Shown here: piece by piece, positions 1 to 6,237 of the stretch | Layout of the letters: each line of letters begins with the position of its first letter | How positions within the stretch are numbered: the stretch's first letter is position 1 | Source: an uncultured Aquimarina sp. | Lineage (GTDB): Bacteria > Bacteroidota > Bacteroidia > Flavobacteriales > Flavobacteriaceae | Reading direction: 5' to 3' | Length of the DNA: 64,000 nt | Assembly (NCBI GenBank): GCA_947498595.1 | Contig: CANMKX010000020.1 | Span: 1-64,000 of the forward strand | The notes under the pieces: generated by a model | Told to the model about the DNA's origin: nothing | The model's database searches: none | What the model saw: the letters and a program-made list of their open reading frames with translations, nothing else | Translations under genes and position numbers: made by a program

Positions 1-206
1 TTTCTACTAAACAAAGGAACTCCGATAGATGGTTGTCCACTATAATTATCTACAGGAACTTCTTCAAATCGCATTAAACTCGCTACGGTAGGCGAGGCCG
101 GTAAAATTGTAGGTAATTCTGGGGGCGAGGTATTTACATTTATTTCTTGAGCTATGCTCATACTACTCCATAGCAACAGTAAGCTGCTAAGCAACATTTT
201 TCTCAT
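1..206 (-). CDS. RHS/YD-repeat type secreted protein, N-terminus only
   Basis: The start codon is at 204-206 and the reading frame stays open to the left edge of the window, so only about 68 N-terminal residues are seen. The first about 20 residues form a signal peptide (MRKMLLSS..., hydrophobic LLLLW core, cut likely after SIAQ). The mature start contains SPTVASLMRFEEVPVDNY followed by a GxPxIGVPLF segment. That 'SPxxASL..F..VPVDxYxGxPxIxIPL' signature is what I recognise at the front of the very large RHS/YD-repeat wall proteins of Flavobacteriaceae, which often end in a polymorphic toxin domain. The toxin end is not in this window, so the toxin role is inference. A good promoter lies about 70 bp upstream (272-302). 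Confidence 0.7.
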   Translation of the reverse strand, partial: MRKMLLSSLLLLWSSMSIAQEINVNTSPPELPTILPASPTVASLMRFEEVPVDNYSGQPSIGVPLFSR

Positions 207-271
207 AATTGTTCGTTTTTTAGGTCTTTATTGATGTTTATAAAGGTCTTACCTAATAATAAGTAAGACAA

Positions 272-302
272 CAAATATATGGTAGAACCATAATTATTAC
301 AA
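272..302 (-). promoter_or_regulatory. Promoter of the RHS-type gene
   Basis: On the minus strand TTG (302-300) and TATATTTG (279-272) are 20 nt apart, close to the flavobacterial consensus TTG-N19-TAnnTTTG. The predicted start of transcription is near 267, giving a leader of about 60 nt. The leader begins with a 7-bp inverted repeat (246-252 with 263-269). Confidence 0.6.
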
Positions 303-591
303 GTTTTTTACACAGGGGAAATCCCCCCTTTTTCAAAAGGTTTTTGGCAACTTATTTATACTAGTTAATACAACAACAAACTGTTATAAAAGTATTTACA
401 AAAAACCAAAAATACCATTCGTCTAATTTTATGTAGTTTTCTTTGATCTTTAAAATATTTAACTCGTAAAATAGTATTCATTTTTCATTTGATCAAGATA
501 GAATGCGTGAACATACTCTTTGAATGAGGGAAAGGTTTTTCTTATTGACTCTAGTAATATAGTGATTAACTATAGAGTCACATTACAAAAA
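303..591. other. Intergenic region without a recognised gene
   Basis: No convincing reading frame is present. The stretch contains a short GGGG-AAAT-CCCC hairpin followed by CCTTTTT (about 315-333) and an 8-bp inverted repeat (546-553 with 573-580). I see no insertion-sequence ends or direct-repeat array here. Confidence 0.5.
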
Positions 592-619
592 AAATGATCA
601 GAAAAAATTCTGATCATTT
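592..619 (-). terminator. Terminator after the Cys-rich peptide gene
   Basis: A 10-bp perfect inverted repeat (592-601 with 610-619) with an 8-nt loop lies 16 bp past the stop codon of the minus-strand peptide gene and is followed on that strand by T-rich sequence (TTTTTTTGT). Confidence 0.75.
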
Positions 620-634
620 CAAGATTACATATCT

Positions 635-871
635 TTAATTATACACATATACACAACCACATCCTGTTTCGTGATCCATACATATTCGTATAGGTTCATT
701 ACAGTTTCCACCTCCAGAATTTGTATAACATAATCCTCCTCGGCAATCAGTTCCTCTAGGGCAATTTCTTGATTCATCACAAAGACCAACAGCTCCCGCG
801 GCTTTTATAGACATTTGTGCCTTTTTTGATAGTACAGTAACCCCTTTCAATTGTAACATGTTTTTTTTCAT
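635..871 (-). CDS. Cys-rich small peptide with bacteriocin-like leader
   Basis: A 78-residue product. The first about 27 residues (MKKNMLQLKGVTVLSKKAQ then IKAAG) resemble the 'MKK..L.L.....LSK.EQK.I.GG' leaders of Bacteroidota natural-product and bacteriocin-like precursors exported by peptidase-containing ABC transporters, but the usual GG is AAG here. The rest carries eight cysteines, four of them near LC-D, NCP, DCR and LCY, and ends in GCGCVYVYN, which suggests up to four disulfides or modification targets. No maturation enzyme or exporter is visible nearby. The gene begins only 47 bp after prfH on the same strand and is followed by a strong terminator, so it may be the last gene of the rtcB-prfH transcript. 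Function unknown; secretion is inference. Confidence 0.7.
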   Translation of the reverse strand: MKKNMLQLKGVTVLSKKAQMSIKAAGAVGLCDESRNCPRGTDCRGGLCYTNSGGGNCNEPIRICMDHETGCGCVYVYN

Positions 872-918
872 GGTTTGATTTTTTATGATTTGTATAAGTT
901 AAAAATACACATAACAAA

Positions 919-1524
919 TCATATTCTAAATATTTTTAAAGGATTACCTCTTTCTAGTTGCTTATGTTGCATCCATTTCTTTCGATTTGCTTCAATTTTC
1001 TTTTTCTCACTCACAGTAGCTATTGCTATTTCTAACCTTTCTAATGCTATTTTTTTATTCATTAACTGTGATCGCTCATTTTCAGATTTAGTAATAATAC
1101 CTGTTGGAAGGTGCTTGATCGTAACTGCAGTTTCAACTTTATTTACATGTTGCCCTCCTGCTCCAGAACTCCGTGACGTTTTTATTGCTATTTCATTTAA
1201 GGACCATACTGTCTTTTTAGGTATGTTAAATGTTTCAATCCCGATAAACCAATTCTTTTTATGGCATGATTTCCTAAATGGGCTTTTAAAAACCCATTGA
1301 ATTGTACCTTTCCAATCCATCTCAAAACGATCTTTATCGCCAATTGTCCTTATCCAAACAGATTTGTAATTGCCATTTGTCCCTCTATTTCTTTCTACAA
1401 CAACATATGTATAATCTTTTTGAAAATAATATTCTAGTTTTTTCAGTGTTTCTTTTACTGCCAAACAACATTCATCCGGCCCTTGACCAGATGATATTTG
1501 TATCCAAAATTCTTCTTTTATCAT
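919..1524 (-). CDS. prfH: Peptide chain release factor H (PrfH)
   Basis: A 201-residue class I release-factor paralogue. The catalytic GGQ tripeptide that hydrolyses peptidyl-tRNA is at residues 123-125 inside GAGGQHVNK, followed by the conserved KVETAV and SQxxNKxxA segments. The stop-codon-recognition domain of RF1/RF2 is missing, as expected for PrfH (about 200 residues). Family knowledge: PrfH acts with RtcB2, releasing the nascent chain from ribosomes whose 16S rRNA decoding centre has been nicked by a ribotoxin so that the ligase can reseal the rRNA. The start overlaps the stop of the upstream TPR gene by four bases (ATGA, 1521-1524), so translation is probably coupled. The rtcB gene lies just upstream on the same strand. 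Confidence 0.93.
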   Translation of the reverse strand: MIKEEFWIQISSGQGPDECCLAVKETLKKLEYYFQKDYTYVVVERNRGTNGNYKSVWIRTIGDKDRFEMDWKGTIQWVFKSPFRKSCHKKNWFIGIETFNIPKKTVWSLNEIAIKTSRSSGAGGQHVNKVETAVTIKHLPTGIITKSENERSQLMNKKIALERLEIAIATVSEKKKIEANRKKWMQHKQLERGNPLKIFRI

Positions 1525-2084
1525 TTTTTCTTCTTCTTAGATTTTGTTTTCGATTTCTTTTTTGACTTTTTCTTTGCTTTTTTTACTTTACTTGGTTTCA
1601 ACTCTTTCTCTTTAGCCTTTATTCTATCTAATTGCTCATCCAGAAAGCTTCTATACTCATTATCTAATGCCTTTATTTTTGCATTTTTAAATAATTTCTT
1701 TGCTTTTTTAAACAATTCTTGTTTTTCATAAAGAATTCCTTCAAGACAAGCCAAATATGCAATATCAATTCCTGGTATTGTAATTCCAATTTCTATTGTT
1801 TTTTGTGCATCTTCAAACGCATTCAAATCGATTAACAAGCCTATATAACATCCATATATCGGTGTAAATGTATGATCTAAACTTAACGCCATCTGATAAT
1901 GGAAACGAGCTTTGGCATAATCTTTTAATTGTTCTTGATGAATTCTTCCTAATAAATAGTGTGCTCCTACATGATTATAATTCGCACTAATCACATATTG
2001 TAATTTATCTATGCATTCTTCTACATCATATGGGTAATTATCCAATGCTTTGATATATAAAATTTCGTGTGTATCTATTGCCAT
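1521..2084 (-). CDS. TPR protein with poly-lysine tail, between rtcB and prfH
   Basis: A 187-residue protein with no signal peptide. Residues about 15-150 read as tetratricopeptide-like helical pairs (for instance [20 protein letters not shown] and [20 protein letters not shown]). The last about 30 residues are almost all lysine and serine ([20 protein letters not shown]), an unstructured strongly basic tail suited to binding RNA. It sits between rtcB and prfH and its stop codon overlaps the prfH start, so it is very probably made together with them. An adaptor that brings the repair enzymes to damaged ribosomes is a reasonable inference but is not shown by the sequence. Confidence 0.85.
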   Translation of the reverse strand: MAIDTHEILYIKALDNYPYDVEECIDKLQYVISANYNHVGAHYLLGRIHQEQLKDYAKARFHYQMALSLDHTFTPIYGCYIGLLIDLNAFEDAQKTIEIGITIPGIDIAYLACLEGILYEKQELFKKAKKLFKNAKIKALDNEYRSFLDEQLDRIKAKEKELKPSKVKKAKKKSKKKSKTKSKKKKK

Positions 2085-2100
2085 TTTTTTAACTTATTTA

Positions 2101-2200
2101 GGGCATTCCATAGTTCAATTAAGATTGACTATGGCGGGCTATCCATTATATCTTTTATCCTATACAGTATAAAAGGATGCCACTACTATCCCTAATGCTC
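2101..2200 (-). ncRNA. Structured intergenic element between rtcB and TPR gene
   Basis: The 149-bp gap between rtcB and the TPR gene holds two strong inverted repeats: 2109-2118 with 2125-2134 (CCATAG-T-TCAA / TTGA-CTATGG, one bulge) and 2150-2158 with 2169-2178 (ATCTTTTAT / ATAAAAGGAT, one bulge). Read on the minus strand it contains GGGATAG...GGCATCC...GGAT...GGATAGCCCG, which I remember as an element found after many flavobacterial genes (possibly the Flavo-1 RNA family). I cannot confirm the family here. It could be a 3'-end or processing element of the rtcB message. Confidence 0.45.
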
Positions 2201-2233
2201 TTTAATTAGTTTTCGAACTATATATTACTTGCT

Positions 2234-3631
2234 TTAGTTTTCATCCATTCTAACAATCCTTGGATGAAACGTACCAACAATTTCTATTAATTCTGTTTGA
2301 TTTGCCATTACTTTTTCTATGTTCTTATAAGCCATTGGAGCCTCATCAACACCACCTCCTAGCAATGTGACATTATGGTCTTTCAAAACTTTTTTAATTT
2401 CGCTATTTGTGATACTCATTTTTGCTTTACGTCTTGACAATTGTCGCCCAGCTCCATGAGAAGCAGAATTAATTGATAATGGATTTCCTTTACCACGTAC
2501 AATATATCCTGGAGCAGTCATAGATCCTGGAATGATACCTAACACATTTTTCTGCGCAGGCGTTGCTCCTTTACGGTGCACAATCATTTCTTTACCATTC
2601 ACTTCTTCTTTCCAAGCAAAATTGTGATGATTTTCTATAACTGCTAAAGGTTTTGTTCCTAAAGCTTTTGACAAACGTCTATGAATATCATCATGACAAG
2701 CTGAAGCGTAATCTCCTGCAAGATTCATCGCAATCCAATATTCTTGTCCTTCTTGAGTAGTAAGATCTAACCAAGCAAGTTCTTTTGCCCCTTGTGGCAA
2801 AGGATTTTGTTTCATTGCTAAACGTGTATATTGTTTTGCTATCGTTGCCCCCAATCCTCTTGAACCACTATGCGATAATACTCCTACATATTTCCCTAGT
2901 GGAAGTCCAAATTCGTTATTGATATCTGTTATTTCTACACTACCAAATTCTACAAAATGATTTCCTCCACCAGAACTTCCTAATTGCTTAAAAGCTTTGT
3001 TATGTAATTTCTTAACCATAGGAATTTCTTTAAAAGCATGGTGTTCTAATACTGCATGCATGGGGACATTTTTATGTGTCTCATAACTACCAAATTTAGT
3101 GTGGTCCTGTAGCATTTGTACATATCTATCTTTATGTCCATCTAGATATGATATTTTTATATCATAAATACTTAGACACATTCGACATCCTATATCAACA
3201 CCTACTCCATACGGAATAACCGCATTTTCAGTAGCTAGCACTCCGCCAATTGGCAATCCGTACCCCACATGACCGTCCGCCATAAGTGCTCCTGATCTTG
3301 CAATTGGTAATCTCAGTGCTGTAGACAGTTGTTGTTTAGCTTCTTCTGTTATACCATTTTCTCCAAAAATTTCATACGGTGCACGTTTCATATTTAGTTC
3401 ACGTTCAGCTGTTTTTATGGGTTCTACTAACATCGCTGCTATTCTTCCTACAATTTCATCTTCTATATATTTTTCTGGAGTTGTTAAAATTGTTTTTAAT
3501 CGTTGTAACACTTTATCTTTCCGTTCTTTTTTAAAGTGTTTCAGCATTATATCAATCGTTATGCTTATTATTTTTCCTTTTGGATATCCTATATTAATAA
3601 GGTCTTTGCCTTTTAATTTTAATTTTGCCAT
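2234..3631 (-). CDS. rtcB: RtcB RNA ligase (RtcB2 type by context)
   Basis: A 465-residue GTP- and Mn-dependent ligase joining 3'-phosphate or 2',3'-cyclic phosphate ends to 5'-OH ends. Visible active-site blocks are GVDIGCRM (metal Cys149), GGGNHFVE (His225), SHSGSRG (His254), ENHHNFAW (His335/336), VHRKGATPA (352-359) and SHGAGR, whose His392 is the guanylylated nucleophile. All key residues are present, so it should be active. Its place upstream of prfH identifies it as the rRNA-repair type rather than the rtcA-linked type; RtcA and archease are not seen nearby. The product is somewhat longer than E. coli RtcB (408 residues), mainly from an N-terminal helical stretch. The PcfJ-like gene ends 74 bp upstream on the same strand and no clear promoter was found in the gap. 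Confidence 0.95.
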   Translation of the reverse strand: MAKLKLKGKDLINIGYPKGKIISITIDIMLKHFKKERKDKVLQRLKTILTTPEKYIEDEIVGRIAAMLVEPIKTAERELNMKRAPYEIFGENGITEEAKQQLSTALRLPIARSGALMADGHVGYGLPIGGVLATENAVIPYGVGVDIGCRMCLSIYDIKISYLDGHKDRYVQMLQDHTKFGSYETHKNVPMHAVLEHHAFKEIPMVKKLHNKAFKQLGSSGGGNHFVEFGSVEITDINNEFGLPLGKYVGVLSHSGSRGLGATIAKQYTRLAMKQNPLPQGAKELAWLDLTTQEGQEYWIAMNLAGDYASACHDDIHRRLSKALGTKPLAVIENHHNFAWKEEVNGKEMIVHRKGATPAQKNVLGIIPGSMTAPGYIVRGKGNPLSINSASHGAGRQLSRRKAKMSITNSEIKKVLKDHNVTLLGGGVDEAPMAYKNIEKVMANQTELIEIVGTFHPRIVRMDEN

Positions 3632-3705
3632 AATCTTTTATTCATTATGTAATTGACTTCTATATTTCAATTACTTCCTTCTGCATTTTTCCTGTTACAG
3701 TTCAT

Positions 3706-5097
3706 TTATAATATCATTAATAACTTAAAAACTATCCAAATGATCCAGAGAACAATTCCTACAGGTATTTTTATATCACTATTAGTTGCCTCTAAACCTT
3801 CTCGTCTAGCATTGAGGTATTCATAATCAAGTCCAAAACTTTCCTCTACATATTCATTTACGATCGGTTTCTCGATAGTAATCGCTTCAATTTGCATCCA
3901 CTTTTCTAATACCATTTTAGCTTCATTAGATATCATTTCATTATATGCTCCTTGAACTTCAATTAATTGTTTCGTAGCTGGTTCAATCTCAATAGTTGCT
4001 AATTTTTCTAATCTATTATTCTTGTATTTTCTCATAGAAAAAATAGCGCTTTCTCCATTGTAACATTCATCTGTATAGGATGCTACACAATGTTTCATAT
4101 CATCCCCTTCTTCATACAACGCTTGAGAATCTAATAACTCTACAATTTTATAAAGTTGTTCTTTTCCTCCTATGGTTACGTAATCATCAAAACCTTGCAT
4201 TCCTATTGATTTCCATCTCAACACATTATTTATTTCTTTATTACTAAAAACCTCCTCATACCATACTGCTGATTGTCTCTTTAAAACGTCCAATGTTCTA
4301 CCTTTCATAGAATACGACGGATCTCTTTTGACGCAATAAGACAAATACGCTATAATTTGATTTATTATATTAAAAGTGGTTTCCCTTGTCGAAAAAAATT
4401 GAAGCACTGTTTTCCAAAATTTCTCCTTTACTTCAATCGAAACTAAAGACGACCAAATCATTTCTGTTATTTGCTTCTCCTTTGCTCCATAAACAATAGC
4501 TTGTGCTCTAACCAATGCTTGTGAAACATCAAGTCCTATGGGAGTTTTTATAAATTCGAATGCCATTCTTTTTGTAAAACCAAATGGAATTCCATCAAGA
4601 GACATAACACTTCTTCCAACTCCTAATTGCACATACCAAAGCATGTATTTTTTTTGAGTTCCAAAAAATGAGGTTATCAGAAACATTGGTGTATCATATT
4701 TTGCAAAACAATAAACAATCAATGATTTTAATTGCTCTTCTACGGGTGTATTATCAGTAGGTTTCCAATATTCTAAATCTCGAATAAATCTATTTCCAAA
4801 GGCGCTAACATTATATACAACCTCAACATAATTAACATTTTGCAGAACCTCAAAACAGTGTTCATCATATAATTTTAAGAATAATGACTTTAATACATTT
4901 CTTCTCCATTTGTTTCTAACCTTGCTCGTTTTTGCAAAATACATCCACAAAATAGAAGCAATTGTACCGTTATAACCTTGAGGTTTATTTTCTGCTAAAT
5001 AGATTTTCTCTACTAATATTGGATAGCTATCTCCTTGAGTTACTTTTCGTACAACATTTTCATTTGTACTGCTCTCCGTAATGTATAGTGTTTCCAT
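3706..5097 (-). CDS. PcfJ-like protein with C-terminal membrane segment
   Basis: A 463-residue protein. Residues about 320-400 carry the PcfJ-family signature: a D-MKHCVASYTDEC core, then SAIFSMRKY, a LATIEIEP strand and LIEVQGAYN. The N-terminal 300 residues are helical and contain conserved WxxxP segments typical of chromosomal PcfJ-like proteins of Bacteroidota. The last 20 residues (VGIVLWIIWIVFKLLMIL) form a hydrophobic tail that could anchor it in the membrane with the bulk in the cytoplasm. PcfJ was named from a conjugative plasmid and its biochemical role is unknown. It lies 74 bp upstream of rtcB on the same strand and may start that transcript. I do not assign a function. Confidence 0.7.
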   Translation of the reverse strand: METLYITESSTNENVVRKVTQGDSYPILVEKIYLAENKPQGYNGTIASILWMYFAKTSKVRNKWRRNVLKSLFLKLYDEHCFEVLQNVNYVEVVYNVSAFGNRFIRDLEYWKPTDNTPVEEQLKSLIVYCFAKYDTPMFLITSFFGTQKKYMLWYVQLGVGRSVMSLDGIPFGFTKRMAFEFIKTPIGLDVSQALVRAQAIVYGAKEKQITEMIWSSLVSIEVKEKFWKTVLQFFSTRETTFNIINQIIAYLSYCVKRDPSYSMKGRTLDVLKRQSAVWYEEVFSNKEINNVLRWKSIGMQGFDDYVTIGGKEQLYKIVELLDSQALYEEGDDMKHCVASYTDECYNGESAIFSMRKYKNNRLEKLATIEIEPATKQLIEVQGAYNEMISNEAKMVLEKWMQIEAITIEKPIVNEYVEESFGLDYEYLNARREGLEATNSDIKIPVGIVLWIIWIVFKLLMIL

Positions 5098-5211
5098 GAT
5101 TTCATATAGTCAAATTTTAAAAGATTGATATTTATTGACCAGAAACCATTATGATTCATAGTCAATTGTTAATTGATTATTTCTTGCATACGTACGTGTA
5201 CTTTTTTGGAA

Positions 5212-5376
5212 ATAAAAACCCTGAGTTTAATAGCTCAGGGTTTGAAGAATATTGTTAGTGTTCACTAACCTTTACATCGCACCATGAGCTGATAACAAGC
5301 TCCAGGATTTTCGTTATGTAAGGTTATTTTGAACATTTCATTTAAGTTTAAAGACAATGCTTTCAGTAGCAATTGC
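5212..5376 (-). ncRNA. Candidate small RNA with own promoter and terminator
   Basis: A stretch of about 165 nt bounded by a consensus promoter (5381-5409) and an intrinsic terminator (5215-5243). Inside it, 5316-5325 pairs with 5267-5277 (10 bp, one bulge), extended outward by 5331-5335 with 5259-5263 across an internal loop; the apex holds a 5-bp hairpin (5286-5290 with 5298-5302). The result is a long interrupted hairpin, reminiscent of 6S RNA architecture, but no family signature was recognised. It has no open reading frame of note and stops about 115 bp before the PcfJ-like gene. A riboswitch-like leader of that gene is the alternative. Confidence 0.55.
5215..5243 (-). terminator. Intrinsic terminator of the small RNA
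   Basis: A 10-bp GC-containing inverted repeat (5215-5225 with 5234-5243, core CCCTGAG/CTCAGGG) is followed on the minus strand by TTTTTATTT. The plus-strand side lacks a T tract, which fixes the direction. Confidence 0.75.
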
Positions 5377-5380
5377 GATG

Positions 5381-5409
5381 CAAATGTATTTCTTTTTTTT
5401 GTAAATCAA
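5381..5409 (-). promoter_or_regulatory. Promoter of the small RNA
   Basis: On the minus strand TTG (5409-5407) and TACATTTG (5388-5381) are separated by 18 nt, an excellent match to the Bacteroidota housekeeping promoter. The start of transcription is expected near 5376. Confidence 0.65.
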
Positions 5410-5538
5410 AATTTACTAGTTAATTTTTATTAAATCTAATTAACTGTTTTGCTTCTACTTATAAAACGCATCTTATTATTTATCATCAAATCATCAATTA
5501 TAAAAAATGCTTTTATATAAGTATTTCTTAGTATTTTA

Positions 5539-5546
5539 TACATTTG
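5539..5546 (+). promoter_or_regulatory. -7 promoter box abutting marR start codon
   Basis: TACATTTG fits TAnnTTTG exactly but lies only 4 nt from the ATG at 5551, which predicts a leaderless or very short-leader transcript. No TTG is found at the ideal -33 distance, so the match is partial. Confidence 0.45.
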
Positions 5547-5550
5547 TTTT

Positions 5551-5970
5551 ATGAATTTTGAAGAATCATTTAAAGACTGTCTATATTATACTACGAGTGG
5601 TTTGTATAGAGAAGTTACTGTTTTAGCAGAAGAAAGTTTTGCTCCATTAGGCCTCACTCCATCTTATGCCTATTTATTAATGATCGTATATCAATTTAAA
5701 GAAATTCCAACAGCTGATACAGCTCGAAAAATTGGTTTAAAACCATCTACTGTTACACGACTTGCTGACAAAATGGTTGCAAGAGGCTATATCGTAAGAA
5801 AATCAAAAGGTAGAACCAGTTTGTTAGTAAAAACAGAAAAATTAGACGATGAAGTAGGTAAAATTTTTGCTTGTTGGAAGAAATTAAATTTAAAATACAA
5901 AGAAATTCTTGGCGAAAAACAACTAGATCGTTTAAATAAGTTAATGATTACTTCAAAAAATAAATTGTAG
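5551..5970 (+). CDS. MarR-family transcriptional regulator
   Basis: A 139-residue protein with the winged helix-turn-helix of MarR regulators: PTADTARKIGLKPSTVTRLADKMVARGYIVRK (residues about 52-84) is the recognition region and wing, followed by long dimerisation helices. It acts as a dimeric DNA-binding protein. A -7 box (TACATTTG, 5539-5546) ends four bases before the ATG, so the message may be nearly leaderless. Two copies of a 22-bp near-palindrome lie just downstream (5986-6007 and 6083-6104), before the SPFH gene; these are good candidates for its operators, which would make the SPFH/zinc-ribbon pair its target. The ligand is unknown. Confidence 0.88.
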   Translation: MNFEESFKDCLYYTTSGLYREVTVLAEESFAPLGLTPSYAYLLMIVYQFKEIPTADTARKIGLKPSTVTRLADKMVARGYIVRKSKGRTSLLVKTEKLDDEVGKIFACWKKLNLKYKEILGEKQLDRLNKLMITSKNKL

Positions 5971-5985
5971 TTTTTTGTGTGATTT

Positions 5986-6007
5986 ATAATGCATGTACAC
6001 GCATTAT
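5986..6007. promoter_or_regulatory. 22-bp near-palindrome, copy 1 (operator candidate)
   Basis: The 7-bp arms ATAATGC and GCATTAT flank ATGTACAC, whose centre TGTACA is itself palindromic, so only one base pair breaks full symmetry. It begins 15 bp after the marR stop. An identical 22-mer occurs 97 bp further on. Confidence 0.6.
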
Positions 6008-6078
6008 AAAAACAACTAAAACACAATTTAAATTTACAAAATAAAAAAAATACACTACGAATCAATATGTTACACAAA

Positions 6079-6110
6079 CAAAAATAATGCATGTACACGC
6101 ATTATTTTTG
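6079..6110. promoter_or_regulatory. 22-bp near-palindrome, copy 2, with extended arms
   Basis: The same 22-mer as at 5986-6007, here with arms lengthened to 12 bp by A/T runs (6079-6090 with 6099-6110), so this copy could also work as a bidirectional terminator. It ends about 127 bp before the SPFH gene. Confidence 0.6.
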
Positions 6111-6237
6111 TTTAGTAAAATTTAAAAAATATCTTTTAACATTAAGAAACACTCCTAAATTTAATATCTTAAAAATAATTTAGTAGAAATCTTAGTATTT
6201 TGTAGTTTTAGGAAACAATTAAAAAAACAAACTACTG

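Noticed and set aside
875-1300. A 141-codon plus-strand frame
   Set aside because: Antisense to prfH including its GGQ segment; Cys/Phe-rich shadow without family resemblance.
5212-5376. A classical riboswitch (TPP, SAM, cobalamin, glycine, purine, preQ1)
   Set aside because: None of the conserved core strings I know for these families is present, and the terminator lies more than 100 bp before the next gene.
5986-6110. Ends of a small insertion element (MITE)
   Set aside because: The two 22-mers are identical palindromes, but there is no target-site duplication and the sequence between them shows no terminal-repeat structure.
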